Shown one piece after another: positions 47,725 through 57,539 of a stretch of 64,000 nucleotides of DNA. Position numbers and translations under genes: made by a program. Source of the DNA: an uncultured Spirochaetales bacterium (GTDB lineage Bacteria; Spirochaetota; Spirochaetia; Sphaerochaetales; Sphaerochaetaceae); NCBI GenBank assembly GCA_949287505.1, contig CASEGX010000106.1, positions 1-64,000 on the forward strand, given 5' to 3'. Positions within the stretch are counted from its first letter, which is position 1. The number at the start of each line of letters is the position of its first letter. The notes under the pieces were generated by a model. The model was given only the letters and a program-made list of their open reading frames with translations, searched no databases and was not told the origin of the DNA.

Positions 47725-49530
47725 ATGCGTGATTATGATGCGATAGTAATAGGTGGCGGACATGCCGGAATCGAAGCCTCTCTGGCACTTTCAAGAGAAG
47801 GATTCAACACACTTTTGATAACCCAGTCGCTGGATGCGATAGGACGCATGAGCTGCAATCCTTCAATAGGAGGACTTGCTAAGGGAAATCTTGTCAGAGA
47901 GATCGATGCCCTTGGCGGTGAGATGGGGCATCTTATCGACAGCACGATGATACAGATGCGCATGCTTAACAAACGAAGGGGGCCTGCGGTACAGGCTCCT
48001 CGTGCACAGGCTGACAAATTCAGCTATTCAAGGCTTGCAAAGGAAACGCTTGAGCGTGAATCCCATCTTTCCCTTTTCATGGATACAGTGACAGATCTCA
48101 TTGTCGATGAAAGCACAAGGAAAGTGTGCGGAGTGGTCACTGAAAGGGGCTGGAAGATAGGATCCTCCGTAGTTGTCCTTACCACCGGTACATTCATGGA
48201 TGGAAAGATCTTCATAGGTGAGTACGATGCGCCGTGCGGACGTCTTTCAGAAAGTGCCGCAATCGGTCTTGGCGACAGCCTCAGGCGTCTTGGGTTCCAT
48301 ACAGGGCGCATGAAGACGGGAACGCCCGCACGCGTACGTTTGAGCTCACTTGACCTTGACGAGATGGAGGTTCAGGACGGAGACAGCCCGATGCTCCCGT
48401 TCTCATTCGACACGGAATCCATCAACCGGCCATCCTTGCCATGCTATGTGACTTATACTAACGATGAGACTCACAGGATAATCCGCGAAAACATCTCACG
48501 TTCTCCTCTCTATGGTGGAAAGATCATCGGCAAAGGTCCCCGCTATTGTCCTTCAATTGAGGATAAGGTTGTGCGTTTTCCGGACAGGGAGAGGCATCAG
48601 ATCTTTGTGGAACCTGAGGGTATTGGAACAGAGGAAATGTATCTTAATGGACTTTCTTCATCGCTTCCTGAGGATGTGCAGCATGCATTCATACATTCGA
48701 TTCCAGGGCTTCGTCATGCTGAAATCATGAGACCTGCGTATGCAGTCGAATATGATTACCTTGATCCGCTTGATCTCTATCCATCTCTGGAAAGCAAGAT
48801 ACTTGCCAATCTTTTCATAGCAGGTCAGACGAACGGCACCTCCGGCTATGAGGAAGCTGCTGCACAGGGCCTTGTTGCCGGAATCAATGCAGCAGAGCGT
48901 CTAAAGGGTGAGAAGCCGCTGATCCTCTCACGTACAGAGTCATATATAGGAGTTCTCATCGATGACCTTGTGACAAAGGGGACAAAAGAGCCTTACAGGA
49001 TGTTCACATCAAGGGCAGAATACAGGCTATCACTCCGCCATGATACGGCGGACCAGAGACTGACTGCCAAGGGCTATTCCGTCGGACTTGTGAAGAAAGA
49101 CAAGATGGACAGGCTTGAAAGAAAGAGCGAGGATATCCGGCGTGTGAAGGAAATACTCCAGCATACGAAAGCCGGAGACAAGAGTGCCTATGATGCCCTG
49201 AAAGAGCCTGAAAAAGATATAATGACGCTCTCAATTCCCGCTCTCTCCTCATATCCTGAGAGCATTCTGCGAGAGGCTGAGCTGGATATAAGGTATTCCG
49301 GATACATCGACAGGCAGGAACGGGAACTGGAAAAAGCAAGGAAAGCGGAGAATATGGAGATTCCTGAGGATTTCGATTATGATTCAGTTGATGGCATCTC
49401 CAGCGAGTCCAGAGAAAAACTGAAGACAATCCGTCCGGTTTCCATAGGACAGGCAGGAAGGATTTCCGGTGTCAGAGTCTCTGATATAGCTATACTGGCA
49501 GTTGCCGTAAGGAGCATGAAGCGTGGATAA
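47725..49530 (+). CDS. mnmG: tRNA uridine-5-carboxymethylaminomethyl modification enzyme MnmG
   Basis: FAD-dependent partner of MnmE, 601 residues. It opens with the dinucleotide motif VIGGGHAGIEASLA, followed by GRMSCNPSIGGLAKGNLVREIDALGG, the typical MnmG block. Later segments include GTFMDGKIFIGE, GRMKTGTPARV, the FAD motif NLFIAGQTNGTSGYEEAAAQGL, and the C-terminal helical region for tRNA binding. It follows mnmE after 1 bp and overlaps rsmG by 8 bp, so translation is coupled. Confidence 0.96.
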   Translation: MRDYDAIVIGGGHAGIEASLALSREGFNTLLITQSLDAIGRMSCNPSIGGLAKGNLVREIDALGGEMGHLIDSTMIQMRMLNKRRGPAVQAPRAQADKFSYSRLAKETLERESHLSLFMDTVTDLIVDESTRKVCGVVTERGWKIGSSVVVLTTGTFMDGKIFIGEYDAPCGRLSESAAIGLGDSLRRLGFHTGRMKTGTPARVRLSSLDLDEMEVQDGDSPMLPFSFDTESINRPSLPCYVTYTNDETHRIIRENISRSPLYGGKIIGKGPRYCPSIEDKVVRFPDRERHQIFVEPEGIGTEEMYLNGLSSSLPEDVQHAFIHSIPGLRHAEIMRPAYAVEYDYLDPLDLYPSLESKILANLFIAGQTNGTSGYEEAAAQGLVAGINAAERLKGEKPLILSRTESYIGVLIDDLVTKGTKEPYRMFTSRAEYRLSLRHDTADQRLTAKGYSVGLVKKDKMDRLERKSEDIRRVKEILQHTKAGDKSAYDALKEPEKDIMTLSIPALSSYPESILREAELDIRYSGYIDRQERELEKARKAENMEIPEDFDYDSVDGISSESREKLKTIRPVSIGQAGRISGVRVSDIAILAVAVRSMKRG

Positions 49531-50173
49531 GGAGCTTTTGATTTCAGGACTGGAACGGATTGGTGTGGATGCTGATGACAGTGTGATTGACTGTCTTTCC
49601 CGTTTCGTCAGTGAGATCATGCTTTTCAATCCTGCACTTAAACTTGTCGGGGACAAAATACCTGATGAGATTATAATAAGACATGTACTGGATTCAGCTG
49701 CCGCTTATCCAGTATTCAAGAAGGAGACCAGGGCAGGGAGTACGATTGCGGATCTTGGTTCAGGGGCAGGCTTTCCTGGTGTTGTGCTTGCATCCCTTTT
49801 CCCGGATAGGCATTTTGTACTGATTGAACGTATGCAAAGGCGTTCTCAGTTCCTGAAGGGAGTCCTTATCAGGACGGGACTGAAGAATGCAGAGGTTGAA
49901 GAGAGAGACCTCAGGACGGTCAAAAGCGCATTTGATGCTGTCACTTGCAGGGCGTTTCATCCCATTTTCTCCATTGCAGAGGATGTTTCAAGGATCCTCT
50001 CTCCGGGGGCGCCGCTTCTTCTTTATAAAGGGCAGAGGAATAATGTATTGTCGGAGCTCGATGTGCTCAGGGGAGAGAACTACAGCTTCGACGAACAGTT
50101 AGTGGATCTTCGCGTCCCCTATCTCGATGAGACCAGGACCATGGTGGTCCTCAGGAATCTGATTAAGAAATGA
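49523..50173 (+). CDS. rsmG: 16S rRNA (guanine527-N7)-methyltransferase RsmG
   Basis: SAM-dependent methyltransferase (formerly GidB) of 216 residues that methylates G527 of 16S rRNA. It has NPALKLVGDK, the HVLDSAA segment, the SAM motif IADLGSGAGFPGVVLA, ERMQRRSQFL and the TCRAFHPI region. It starts with GTG at 49523 inside the end of mnmG, with AAGGAG at good spacing. The start of ftsK overlaps its stop by 4 bp. The mnmE-mnmG-rsmG order is widespread; loss of rsmG gives low-level streptomycin resistance in other bacteria. Confidence 0.94.
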   Translation: MDKELLISGLERIGVDADDSVIDCLSRFVSEIMLFNPALKLVGDKIPDEIIIRHVLDSAAAYPVFKKETRAGSTIADLGSGAGFPGVVLASLFPDRHFVLIERMQRRSQFLKGVLIRTGLKNAEVEERDLRTVKSAFDAVTCRAFHPIFSIAEDVSRILSPGAPLLLYKGQRNNVLSELDVLRGENYSFDEQLVDLRVPYLDETRTMVVLRNLIKK

Positions 50174-53100
50174 AGATAAGAAAACACAGGCTTTCCCTGG
50201 CGGTGGGTATTCTGACAACGGTAACCGGGGGATTGCTCTCTCTCTTTTTCGCATTAAGAAGCAGGCTTCCGGAGCTGCCGGATACATTCAATGATTTACT
50301 TCTCACTGTTTCCGAATATGTAGGAATACGAAGCGGTAATCTTTCATTGCTTCCTGTTTCGATTGTCATATTCATCTGCGGTGCAGCCATTCTCCTTTTC
50401 AGGCGCAAGAAACGCTTCTCGATGTATCTTTCGGTTCCTTTCCTCGCCATAATCTATTTAACTGTGATGGTGTTCTTCCATCTTGCAGATGGTAACATTC
50501 ATCCAGAGCCGGTCACTTCGCTTATAGATTCTGAGAAATCATGGCTTCTTGTTGTGTGTGCCATCCTTGAAATCCTTCTTTTCCTTATCCTCATGTCTGT
50601 TGCCGGCAAGGTCGACAAGCTGATAGCTGAGCGTGAGGCAAAGCGCAACAAGAGGATAATGCTCCAGAATGAGAGAAAGGAGGCAGAAGCTGCAGACGAG
50701 GCCTCTGATGATGAAAGTGACATTCTTCCTGAGCAGTCTGATGATGAGAAGAAGAATGATAAGCGCTATATGAAAATGAAGGAGCGCATGGACAGAAAGA
50801 CTGCGAAGAAGGAAGCGCGTCTCGCTGCCAAGGACGAGAAGAAGTTCAGGAAATTCCAGAAGAAAGAAGAGAAGAAAGCCCAGAAGGAAGCTGAGGCTGT
50901 TGCAGAAAAAGAAGCAAAAGAGGCCAGGAAACAAGCCAGAAAAGATAAGAAGAATGCAGCAGAGGAGGAAAGCGAGGATGTTTTCCTTGCCAAGGGAGCT
51001 CCTGCTGAGAAACCAAGATATATAGATCCTGCAGCGCGTGTGGATATTCCGGAAGTAGGGGAGATGCCGCATATGAAGAGGCTGAAAACTCCAGAAGTCT
51101 CTTCGTCAAGGAAAGTCAGGGTGAAGGAGTCAGTAGCTCCACAGCCTGAGATGCCTCTTGAGTCCGATGTCTTTTCACAGATAAAGGATGAGATTGAGAG
51201 GGAAGAGAGCGAGGATAGGAAAAAGGAAGAGGAGCATATCTCCTATGATTTCAACAATCCTTCATCTTTCTCAAAGGGCGGAATGCTGGAAGCTACTCTT
51301 GAAACACTTCAGGAGATGAACAAGAGCATTAGCGACACAGACAGGAAACGCAACACGCGCCCGATCATAGGATATGATGACAAGAAGACAGAGTCTGGGG
51401 TGAAGAAGAATAATTCTTCCTTTGCTCCATCGAACCTTTCGCCTTCGCATCCGCGTTATAAGCTTTTCGAATCACTTGCACAGCAGAAGAATGTGTCATC
51501 TTTTCCTTCCAAGAGCTTTGAGGCGGAGATTCCGGATTCAGCTCCTGTCGAGAAAACGGACAGCGGCAGCATGATGAAGGAGGAAAAAAGGCCTGAGAGA
51601 AAGATTCCCGGCCTTTCCGGATTCATGAAGAACACGGAGAAGAAAGAAGAGAATATAGCTCCATTAAAGCCATCAGAGCCCGTCGAGGCAGAAGAGGATG
51701 ATGGTCCTGACCCGTTTGAGGAAATACAGAGACAGGAAGCTGAGAAAAAGGCCCTTAGACAGGCGGCTGCGAAGAAAGCCATGGAGAATTCAGAGAGCGT
51801 TGAGATTGATGAGGCCGGCCGCGAGATGCCGGATCAGGAAAATGAGCTTATGCTCAGCGTCGGTATAGGAGGCTTGCAGAGCAATGACCTTGGATATGCT
51901 GGGATATCTCAGCGCTCAAAAAAGAAGTACATTGCACCTCCTGCAAACATCCTTGTTGATTACCCTAAATCATCGAGTGAGATTGATGATTTTACAAAGC
52001 GTCAGGGAGAGATAATCCTCGAGACATTCAATGATTTCCATGTCAATGTCTCATTGGATGAGATCATCAAAGGACCTACTGTCACGATGTACCAGCTGAA
52101 GCTTGGTGAAGGTGTGATGGTTCAGAAAGTGAAGCAGAGAGAAGATGAGCTTTCATATAACCTTGGTGGTGTGCGCATAAGAATCCTTGCACCTGTTCCA
52201 GGCCGTCAGGCAGTAGGAATCGAAGTTCCTAACAAGCACAGGGCAATCATAGGATTCAAAGATATGCTTCAGGCTCTGAAGCGTAATCCGGATTCAGAGA
52301 AGCTGCGTGTGCCGATGATTCTTGGCCGTACCATAACCGGTGAGCCTGTTACGATTGATGTTGCGAAGATGCCTCATATGCTCATTGCGGGTACTACGGG
52401 ATCAGGCAAGTCGGTCTGTATCAATTCATTCATCTGTACGCTCATATACACCAGAAGCCCTCAGGATGTAAGGCTCATAATGGTCGATCCGAAGGTCGTC
52501 GAGCTTACCGTATATAATGACATACCGCATCTGGTCACACCTGTGATCACGGAGCCTAAGAAAGTCGTCAAGGCGCTTGGATGGCTCTGCGATGAGATGG
52601 AAAGAAGATATCAGATGATATCCAAATTCGGAGTAAGGAATATCGAGGGACTCAATGCGAAGATCCGCAATGAGAATATTCCTGCTGAGAAGCTTCCATA
52701 TATCGTCCTCATCATGGATGAGTTTGCTGATCTCATGTCAACGGTAGGAAAGGATATTGAGACGTATGTCGCACGTCTTGCTGCCAAGGCAAGAGCTGCG
52801 GGTATTCATCTTATCCTTGCAACACAGCGCCCTTCTGCAGATGTCATCACGGGAACGATCAAGAACAATTTCCCGGCTCGTATCGCATTTGCAGTCTCTT
52901 CAGGAACCAATTCAAGAATCATATTGGATGAAGGCGGCGCCGAGAATCTTCTTGGTAGAGGAGACATGCTTCTTATGGAACCTTCTTCAATGGGCTTCCA
53001 GAGAATCCAGGGTGCATTCCTTTCCGATGATGAGGTTTACTCCATTGTCGGATTTGCCAAGAAACATGGATCTCCGGATTATCTTTCAGAGGATATCTTT

Positions 53101-53352
53101 GAAGAGCCGCCGGAGCCATCTGCAGAAGATGATGACGATGATCCTGTCTCGGATGCGGACAGTGATGAGGTCCTTTATGAAAGGGCAAAGCAGATTGTCT
53201 ATGAGCGGAAGTGTGCTTCTGCCTCCTTCTTGCAGCGCAGGATGAAGATTGGATACAACAGAGCTGCAAGATTGATAGAGATGATGGAGGAGAATGGTAT
53301 CATAGGACCTCAGAACGGTTCGAAGCCAAGAGAGATTCTCCGGTATGAATGA
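50170..53352 (+). CDS. ftsK: DNA translocase FtsK/SpoIIIE
   Basis: Septum-located DNA pump for chromosome segregation, 1060 residues. About four TM segments occupy residues 8-150. Then comes a very long charged linker (about 155-600) rich in Lys, Glu and Ala, including dense KKE/EAK runs that should form coiled or extended helix. The motor domain has GTTGSGKSVCINSFI (about residue 740), LIMVDPKVVELTVYNDIPHLV, IVLIMDEFADLM and LATQRPSADVITGTIKNN. The last 60 residues are the winged-helix gamma domain (KQIVYERKCASASFLQRRMKIGYNRAARL) that reads KOPS-type sequences. It overlaps both neighbours. Confidence 0.95.
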   Translation: MKIRKHRLSLAVGILTTVTGGLLSLFFALRSRLPELPDTFNDLLLTVSEYVGIRSGNLSLLPVSIVIFICGAAILLFRRKKRFSMYLSVPFLAIIYLTVMVFFHLADGNIHPEPVTSLIDSEKSWLLVVCAILEILLFLILMSVAGKVDKLIAEREAKRNKRIMLQNERKEAEAADEASDDESDILPEQSDDEKKNDKRYMKMKERMDRKTAKKEARLAAKDEKKFRKFQKKEEKKAQKEAEAVAEKEAKEARKQARKDKKNAAEEESEDVFLAKGAPAEKPRYIDPAARVDIPEVGEMPHMKRLKTPEVSSSRKVRVKESVAPQPEMPLESDVFSQIKDEIEREESEDRKKEEEHISYDFNNPSSFSKGGMLEATLETLQEMNKSISDTDRKRNTRPIIGYDDKKTESGVKKNNSSFAPSNLSPSHPRYKLFESLAQQKNVSSFPSKSFEAEIPDSAPVEKTDSGSMMKEEKRPERKIPGLSGFMKNTEKKEENIAPLKPSEPVEAEEDDGPDPFEEIQRQEAEKKALRQAAAKKAMENSESVEIDEAGREMPDQENELMLSVGIGGLQSNDLGYAGISQRSKKKYIAPPANILVDYPKSSSEIDDFTKRQGEIILETFNDFHVNVSLDEIIKGPTVTMYQLKLGEGVMVQKVKQREDELSYNLGGVRIRILAPVPGRQAVGIEVPNKHRAIIGFKDMLQALKRNPDSEKLRVPMILGRTITGEPVTIDVAKMPHMLIAGTTGSGKSVCINSFICTLIYTRSPQDVRLIMVDPKVVELTVYNDIPHLVTPVITEPKKVVKALGWLCDEMERRYQMISKFGVRNIEGLNAKIRNENIPAEKLPYIVLIMDEFADLMSTVGKDIETYVARLAAKARAAGIHLILATQRPSADVITGTIKNNFPARIAFAVSSGTNSRIILDEGGAENLLGRGDMLLMEPSSMGFQRIQGAFLSDDEVYSIVGFAKKHGSPDYLSEDIFEEPPEPSAEDDDDDPVSDADSDEVLYERAKQIVYERKCASASFLQRRMKIGYNRAARLIEMMEENGIIGPQNGSKPREILRYE

Positions 53353-54163
53353 TGTGGAGGCATGTGCAATGAGAAGCGCAATCAGAAATGGAGAGCTGGT
53401 GAGAGAGGATCAGGCTGTACTTCCCGTAACATACAGGGAAGTGCAGTATTCATATTCGGTTTATGAGGCTCTACGTATAACGGATAGCCATGTTGTGCAT
53501 CTTGATGATCACCTGAAGCGTCTGAAGGAGTCATGCCGCGCAATTCTCCTCTCGCATCCTTTCTCCGATGATCTGATTGCATCCTCCCTGCACGCTTTGA
53601 TTGAGAAGGATGGCATAGCCAATGCTACTGCCCGCATTCTCATAGTCGGAGGAAAGTCTCCTCTCTTTTTCATCACATATACTGATCTGCTGACATATCC
53701 TGAGAGCTATTACAGCGAAGGAGTCGGAGTCACTCTGTATTATGGAGAGAGATTCCTTCCTCAGGCCAAGACCTCGAACCTCCTGATGCAGTACCTGGCG
53801 CTTAAGGAAGCAGAATCCAAGGGAGCATTTGAAGCGCTTCTTGTTGACAGGAAAGGTCAGGTTCTTGAGGGAACCAGAAGCAATTTCTATGGGATTTCCG
53901 GTACCCGGATATATACAGCCCCTGATGAGTTCGTGCTTTCTGGCATTACGAGAATCAGTGTTCTGAAAGCTGCAGAGGAACTTGGCTTTGAGATTGTCTA
54001 CACTCCACCGACAGCAACGAACCTCCATATGTTCGATTCTCTGTTTCTCTCATCCACCTCGATGGGTGCGCTTCCTGTTGCTTCTGTAAATGGAAATCCC
54101 GTGAAGAAGGACAAGTGGGATGCCATACATTCCATCTGTGCGCTTGAGCGCAAATGGGAATGA
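53345..54163 (+). CDS. class IV aminotransferase (D-amino acid / branched-chain / ADC-lyase family)
   Basis: PLP fold-type IV enzyme of 272 residues. The PLP lysine is in the QAKTSNLLMQYLALKEA segment, followed by EALLVDRKGQVLEGTRSNFYGI, which carries the family Glu, and later SGITRISVLKAAEELG. The family covers D-alanine aminotransferase, branched-chain aminotransferase and aminodeoxychorismate lyase (PabC), and I cannot separate these by eye; the BCAT-specific motifs are not obvious. It overlaps the 3' end of ftsK by 8 bp and ends the mnmE operon. Confidence 0.85.
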   Translation: MNDVEACAMRSAIRNGELVREDQAVLPVTYREVQYSYSVYEALRITDSHVVHLDDHLKRLKESCRAILLSHPFSDDLIASSLHALIEKDGIANATARILIVGGKSPLFFITYTDLLTYPESYYSEGVGVTLYYGERFLPQAKTSNLLMQYLALKEAESKGAFEALLVDRKGQVLEGTRSNFYGISGTRIYTAPDEFVLSGITRISVLKAAEELGFEIVYTPPTATNLHMFDSLFLSSTSMGALPVASVNGNPVKKDKWDAIHSICALERKWE

Positions 54164-54247
54164 AGGTGTTTGTAGACAAAAGAGGTTATTAACTATATTG
54201 TCATTCCTGTTGAATCATTCGAAACATTACCATTGAGGATAGAATAG

Positions 54248-55819
54248 ATGAAATTCACAGAACTGCCTCTTTCTGAAGAGGTTCTGGCCGGGATTGAGAG
54301 AGCTGGTTATACAGATTGCACACCGGTACAGGAAACGGTATTGCCCGTGTCGCTCTCTGGCCGGGATGTAATGGTGCAGTCCAAGACAGGCAGCGGGAAA
54401 ACCGCAGTATATCTCCTGACGATATTAGAGAAATATAGCCGTAATAAGGCAAGTGCTGCTCTGATAGTCTCTCCAACAAGGGAGCTTGCAGTACAGATAG
54501 AGGAAGATGCGAGGATTCTTTCCGCAGGTTTCCCTGATTACCGCATAGGCTGCTTTTATGGCGGGGTAGGATACAAGGAACAGAATGAGGAGCTCTCTTC
54601 AGGATTGAATCTTTATGTCGGAACACCTGGGCGCCTTCTTGATTTTGCAAAATCCAACAAGCTCGATTTCCGCTGTTTCGACACTGTCGTGCTGGATGAG
54701 GCGGACCGTATGTTCGATATGGGTTTCTATCCGGATGTGCAATCGATGTTCGCACAGATGGTGAAACCATCGGAAAGACAGACCATGCTTTTCTCCGCAA
54801 CTCTTTCCACAAAGGTCAGAAACCTTGCCTGGCAGTATATGTCGGAACCTGAGGAGATTGCCGTACAGCCTGAGGAGATAACCGTAAAGAAGATAACACA
54901 GGAGCTTTTCCATGTTACCAAGGCAGAGAAATTCGGTCTTCTCCTCTCGATTCTGAAGAAGATTGAACCATCATCATGCCTGATCTTCACGAATACGAAG
55001 GATATGGCTGTTGAAGTCGCAAAGCGCCTTGTGATGAATGGTTATAAAGCTGAGTATCTTATGGGCGATATGCCACAGTCCAAGCGTCTCAGGACTCTTG
55101 ATAGAATGAAGGAAGGCAAGCTTCCTTATCTTGTGGCAACCGATGTTGCAGCGAGAGGCCTGCAGATTGATGATCTTGAGCTTGTCGTGAATTATGATAT
55201 ACCTGAGGATTTTGAGAGTTATGTCCACAGAATCGGACGTACTGCAAGAGCCGGAAAATCAGGGAAGGCGATAACCCTCGCCTGTGAGGAGTATATCTAT
55301 GGACTTGAGCCTATCGAGAATTACATCCAGATGAAGATTCCTGTAGTCTGGCCTGATGAGGTAGGGCTTGAGAGTGTAGAGGATAAGAGCGCGGGATATC
55401 ATTATCATTCACGTCGTCCGCAGCAGAAACGTGCTGAAAGAAGCGGAGAAAGACGAAGAAATGACAGGAAGCAGGGCAAAGGTCCTAAGAAAGCTGCTCA
55501 TAGCGAGAGAAAAGCCCAGAGTTCAGAGAACAAGGCTTATGACAAGCTTTCTTCCATGACGCTTGAAGAACGCATGGCTTATTACAAGAACGAGTTCGGC
55601 GGTGCGGATCAGAAGAAGCCAGCAGAGAAAAAAGCTGCTCAGCCACAGCGTCCGCCTGTAAAGAAGACTCAGGATAAGAAAAAACCTCAGCCATCGAAGC
55701 CTCAGAGCGAAGCGGTAAAGAAGACACCTGTAAAACCGCAGGAAGGTCAGAAAGCAGAAGTGAAGAGTGCAAGAAAGGGACTTTTTGCAAGGATAAAGGC
55801 AAAATTCTTCGGAGAGTGA
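54248..55819 (+). CDS. DEAD-box ATP-dependent RNA helicase
   Basis: RNA helicase of 523 residues. Q-motif (TDCTPVQ), Walker A (SKTGSGKTAVY), PTRELAVQ, GTPGRLLD, DEAD box (LDEADRMFD), SATL, IFTNTK, ATDVAARGLQIDD and HRIGRTARAGK appear in order in residues 1-360. A basic, low-complexity tail (about 385-523, Lys/Pro/Gln-rich) ends in GLFARIKAKFFGE and probably binds RNA. Such RhlE/CsdA-type helicases act in ribosome assembly or RNA decay. GAGGA precedes the ATG. The ABC exporter follows after 1 bp. Confidence 0.94.
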   Translation: MKFTELPLSEEVLAGIERAGYTDCTPVQETVLPVSLSGRDVMVQSKTGSGKTAVYLLTILEKYSRNKASAALIVSPTRELAVQIEEDARILSAGFPDYRIGCFYGGVGYKEQNEELSSGLNLYVGTPGRLLDFAKSNKLDFRCFDTVVLDEADRMFDMGFYPDVQSMFAQMVKPSERQTMLFSATLSTKVRNLAWQYMSEPEEIAVQPEEITVKKITQELFHVTKAEKFGLLLSILKKIEPSSCLIFTNTKDMAVEVAKRLVMNGYKAEYLMGDMPQSKRLRTLDRMKEGKLPYLVATDVAARGLQIDDLELVVNYDIPEDFESYVHRIGRTARAGKSGKAITLACEEYIYGLEPIENYIQMKIPVVWPDEVGLESVEDKSAGYHYHSRRPQQKRAERSGERRRNDRKQGKGPKKAAHSERKAQSSENKAYDKLSSMTLEERMAYYKNEFGGADQKKPAEKKAAQPQRPPVKKTQDKKKPQPSKPQSEAVKKTPVKPQEGQKAEVKSARKGLFARIKAKFFGE

Positions 55820-55820
55820 G

Positions 55821-57536
55821 ATGCTTCGTCGTTTCTGTTCTTATTATCGTTATTACAAAGGGCTTTTCGCCCTGGATATGACAGCAGCGCTTATTTCCTC
55901 GCTGCTGTCACTTCTCTCTCCTGCAATTGTTCGTTACATCCTTTCCACAGCACTTCCCGCAGGGCTTTTCATCGAGATTCTCTGGCTTCTGATAGCTATC
56001 ATCGTGGTCTATATGATTCAGGCCGGTGCGACGTTCATCAGGATCAAATGGGGACATTATCTTGGGGTATGGATGGAGAACAGGATGCGGCTTGAGCTTT
56101 TCCAGCATCTGCAGTGTCTTTCTTTCTCGTATTTTGATAAGACAAAGACCGGAACGATCATGAGCCGCATCACAAATGACCTCTTTAACATCGCAGAGGT
56201 CGCGCATCATTGTCCTGAAGACTTCCTCATCTCCATCGCCACGATTGCTGGAGCATATGCATTCATGTTCGCATTCTCCTGGCCGCTTGCGCTTGTTTCC
56301 ATTATTCCGCTTCCTCTGATGCTTGTTTATGGAATCGTATTCAATCATCGCCTCAAAGAGAGAAACAGAGCGATAAGACAGACAATTGCAGAGGTTAACG
56401 TAGCTGCGGAGAATTCGATCCAGGGAATAAGGGAAGTAAAGAGCTATTCGAAGGAGAAGCTCCAGGAGAGTAAATTCGACGAATCGAATGTCCGTCTGAA
56501 GACATCTAGGGAGAAGATGTACCAGACGATGGCTCAGTATCAGACCGGGATAAGCTTCATGAGGGATTTCTATTACTTCATGACAATCGCAGGAGGAATT
56601 ATCCTCATAGCCCTTGGAAAGGTCGAGGTCTATGATCTCGTGACATTCCTTCTCTATGTATCCGTTGTCCTTCCACCGATTGACCGTCTTATCAATTTCA
56701 CCGAACAGTTTACGCAAGGCATGGCGTCATTCGAGCGTTTTACGGAGATTCTGGATATAAAACCGCAGATTGAGGATAAACCGGATGCCGTACCGCTTTC
56801 CGTCAAGGATGGCACCATTGATTTCTCTTCCGTCAATTTCTCCTATGAGACCGAGGATGGAAGCGTGGTGATAGACGACCTCAACCTCCATATTCCAGGA
56901 GGTGTGAAAGCAGCTCTTGTCGGTGAGTCAGGAGCCGGCAAATCCACGATAGTCTCCCTTCTTGGCAGATTCTATGAGCGTGGTAGCGGGAGTATCACGA
57001 TTGACGGGATGGATATCGATGATGTCACACAGAAATCGCTCCATGAGGCAATAGGTTTTGTTCAGCAGAATGTCTTTCTCTTCGATGCTTCCATCAGGGA
57101 GAACCTGCACTATGGAAAGGCTGATGCAACGGACGAGGAAATGTGGGAGGCTCTCAAGAATGCCAATCTCTATTCCTTTGTCTCCTCCCTTCCAGATGGT
57201 CTTGATACAGAAGTTGGAGAGAGGGGTACAAGACTTTCCGGTGGTCAGAAACAGCGTCTGTCAATTGCCCGTATTTTCCTTAAAAATCCGAAGATCCTGG
57301 TCTTTGATGAGGCTACAAGCTCCCTCGATACAGAGAGTGAGCGGCTTATACAGGAGGCCTTTGACAGGCTTGCAGAAGGCCGCACTTCGATAGTCATTGC
57401 ACACAGGTTATCAACAGTTCTGGATTCGGATATAATCTTCGTCATAGATAATGGCAGGGTGAAAGAGAGGGGTACACATGAGGAGCTTCTTGCCCAGAAG
57501 GGTCTTTATTACCGGCTTTATTCGCTCAAGGGATGA
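55821..57536 (+). CDS. ABC-type exporter half-transporter (TM-NBD fusion)
   Basis: A 571-residue half-transporter that must dimerise. Six TM segments (residues 15-310) include the ABC exporter type-1 mark SFSYFDKTKTGTIMSRITNDL. The nucleotide-binding domain has Walker A GESGAGKST, Q-loop FVQQNVFLFDAS, signature LSGGQKQR, Walker B ILVFDEATSSLD and the switch in AHRLST. It resembles MsbA/multidrug or lipid exporters. The substrate is unknown; adjacency to plsC hints at lipids but is weak evidence. It has 1-bp and 3-bp gaps to its neighbours. Confidence 0.92.
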   Translation: MLRRFCSYYRYYKGLFALDMTAALISSLLSLLSPAIVRYILSTALPAGLFIEILWLLIAIIVVYMIQAGATFIRIKWGHYLGVWMENRMRLELFQHLQCLSFSYFDKTKTGTIMSRITNDLFNIAEVAHHCPEDFLISIATIAGAYAFMFAFSWPLALVSIIPLPLMLVYGIVFNHRLKERNRAIRQTIAEVNVAAENSIQGIREVKSYSKEKLQESKFDESNVRLKTSREKMYQTMAQYQTGISFMRDFYYFMTIAGGIILIALGKVEVYDLVTFLLYVSVVLPPIDRLINFTEQFTQGMASFERFTEILDIKPQIEDKPDAVPLSVKDGTIDFSSVNFSYETEDGSVVIDDLNLHIPGGVKAALVGESGAGKSTIVSLLGRFYERGSGSITIDGMDIDDVTQKSLHEAIGFVQQNVFLFDASIRENLHYGKADATDEEMWEALKNANLYSFVSSLPDGLDTEVGERGTRLSGGQKQRLSIARIFLKNPKILVFDEATSSLDTESERLIQEAFDRLAEGRTSIVIAHRLSTVLDSDIIFVIDNGRVKERGTHEELLAQKGLYYRLYSLKG

Positions 57537-57539
57537 TTT

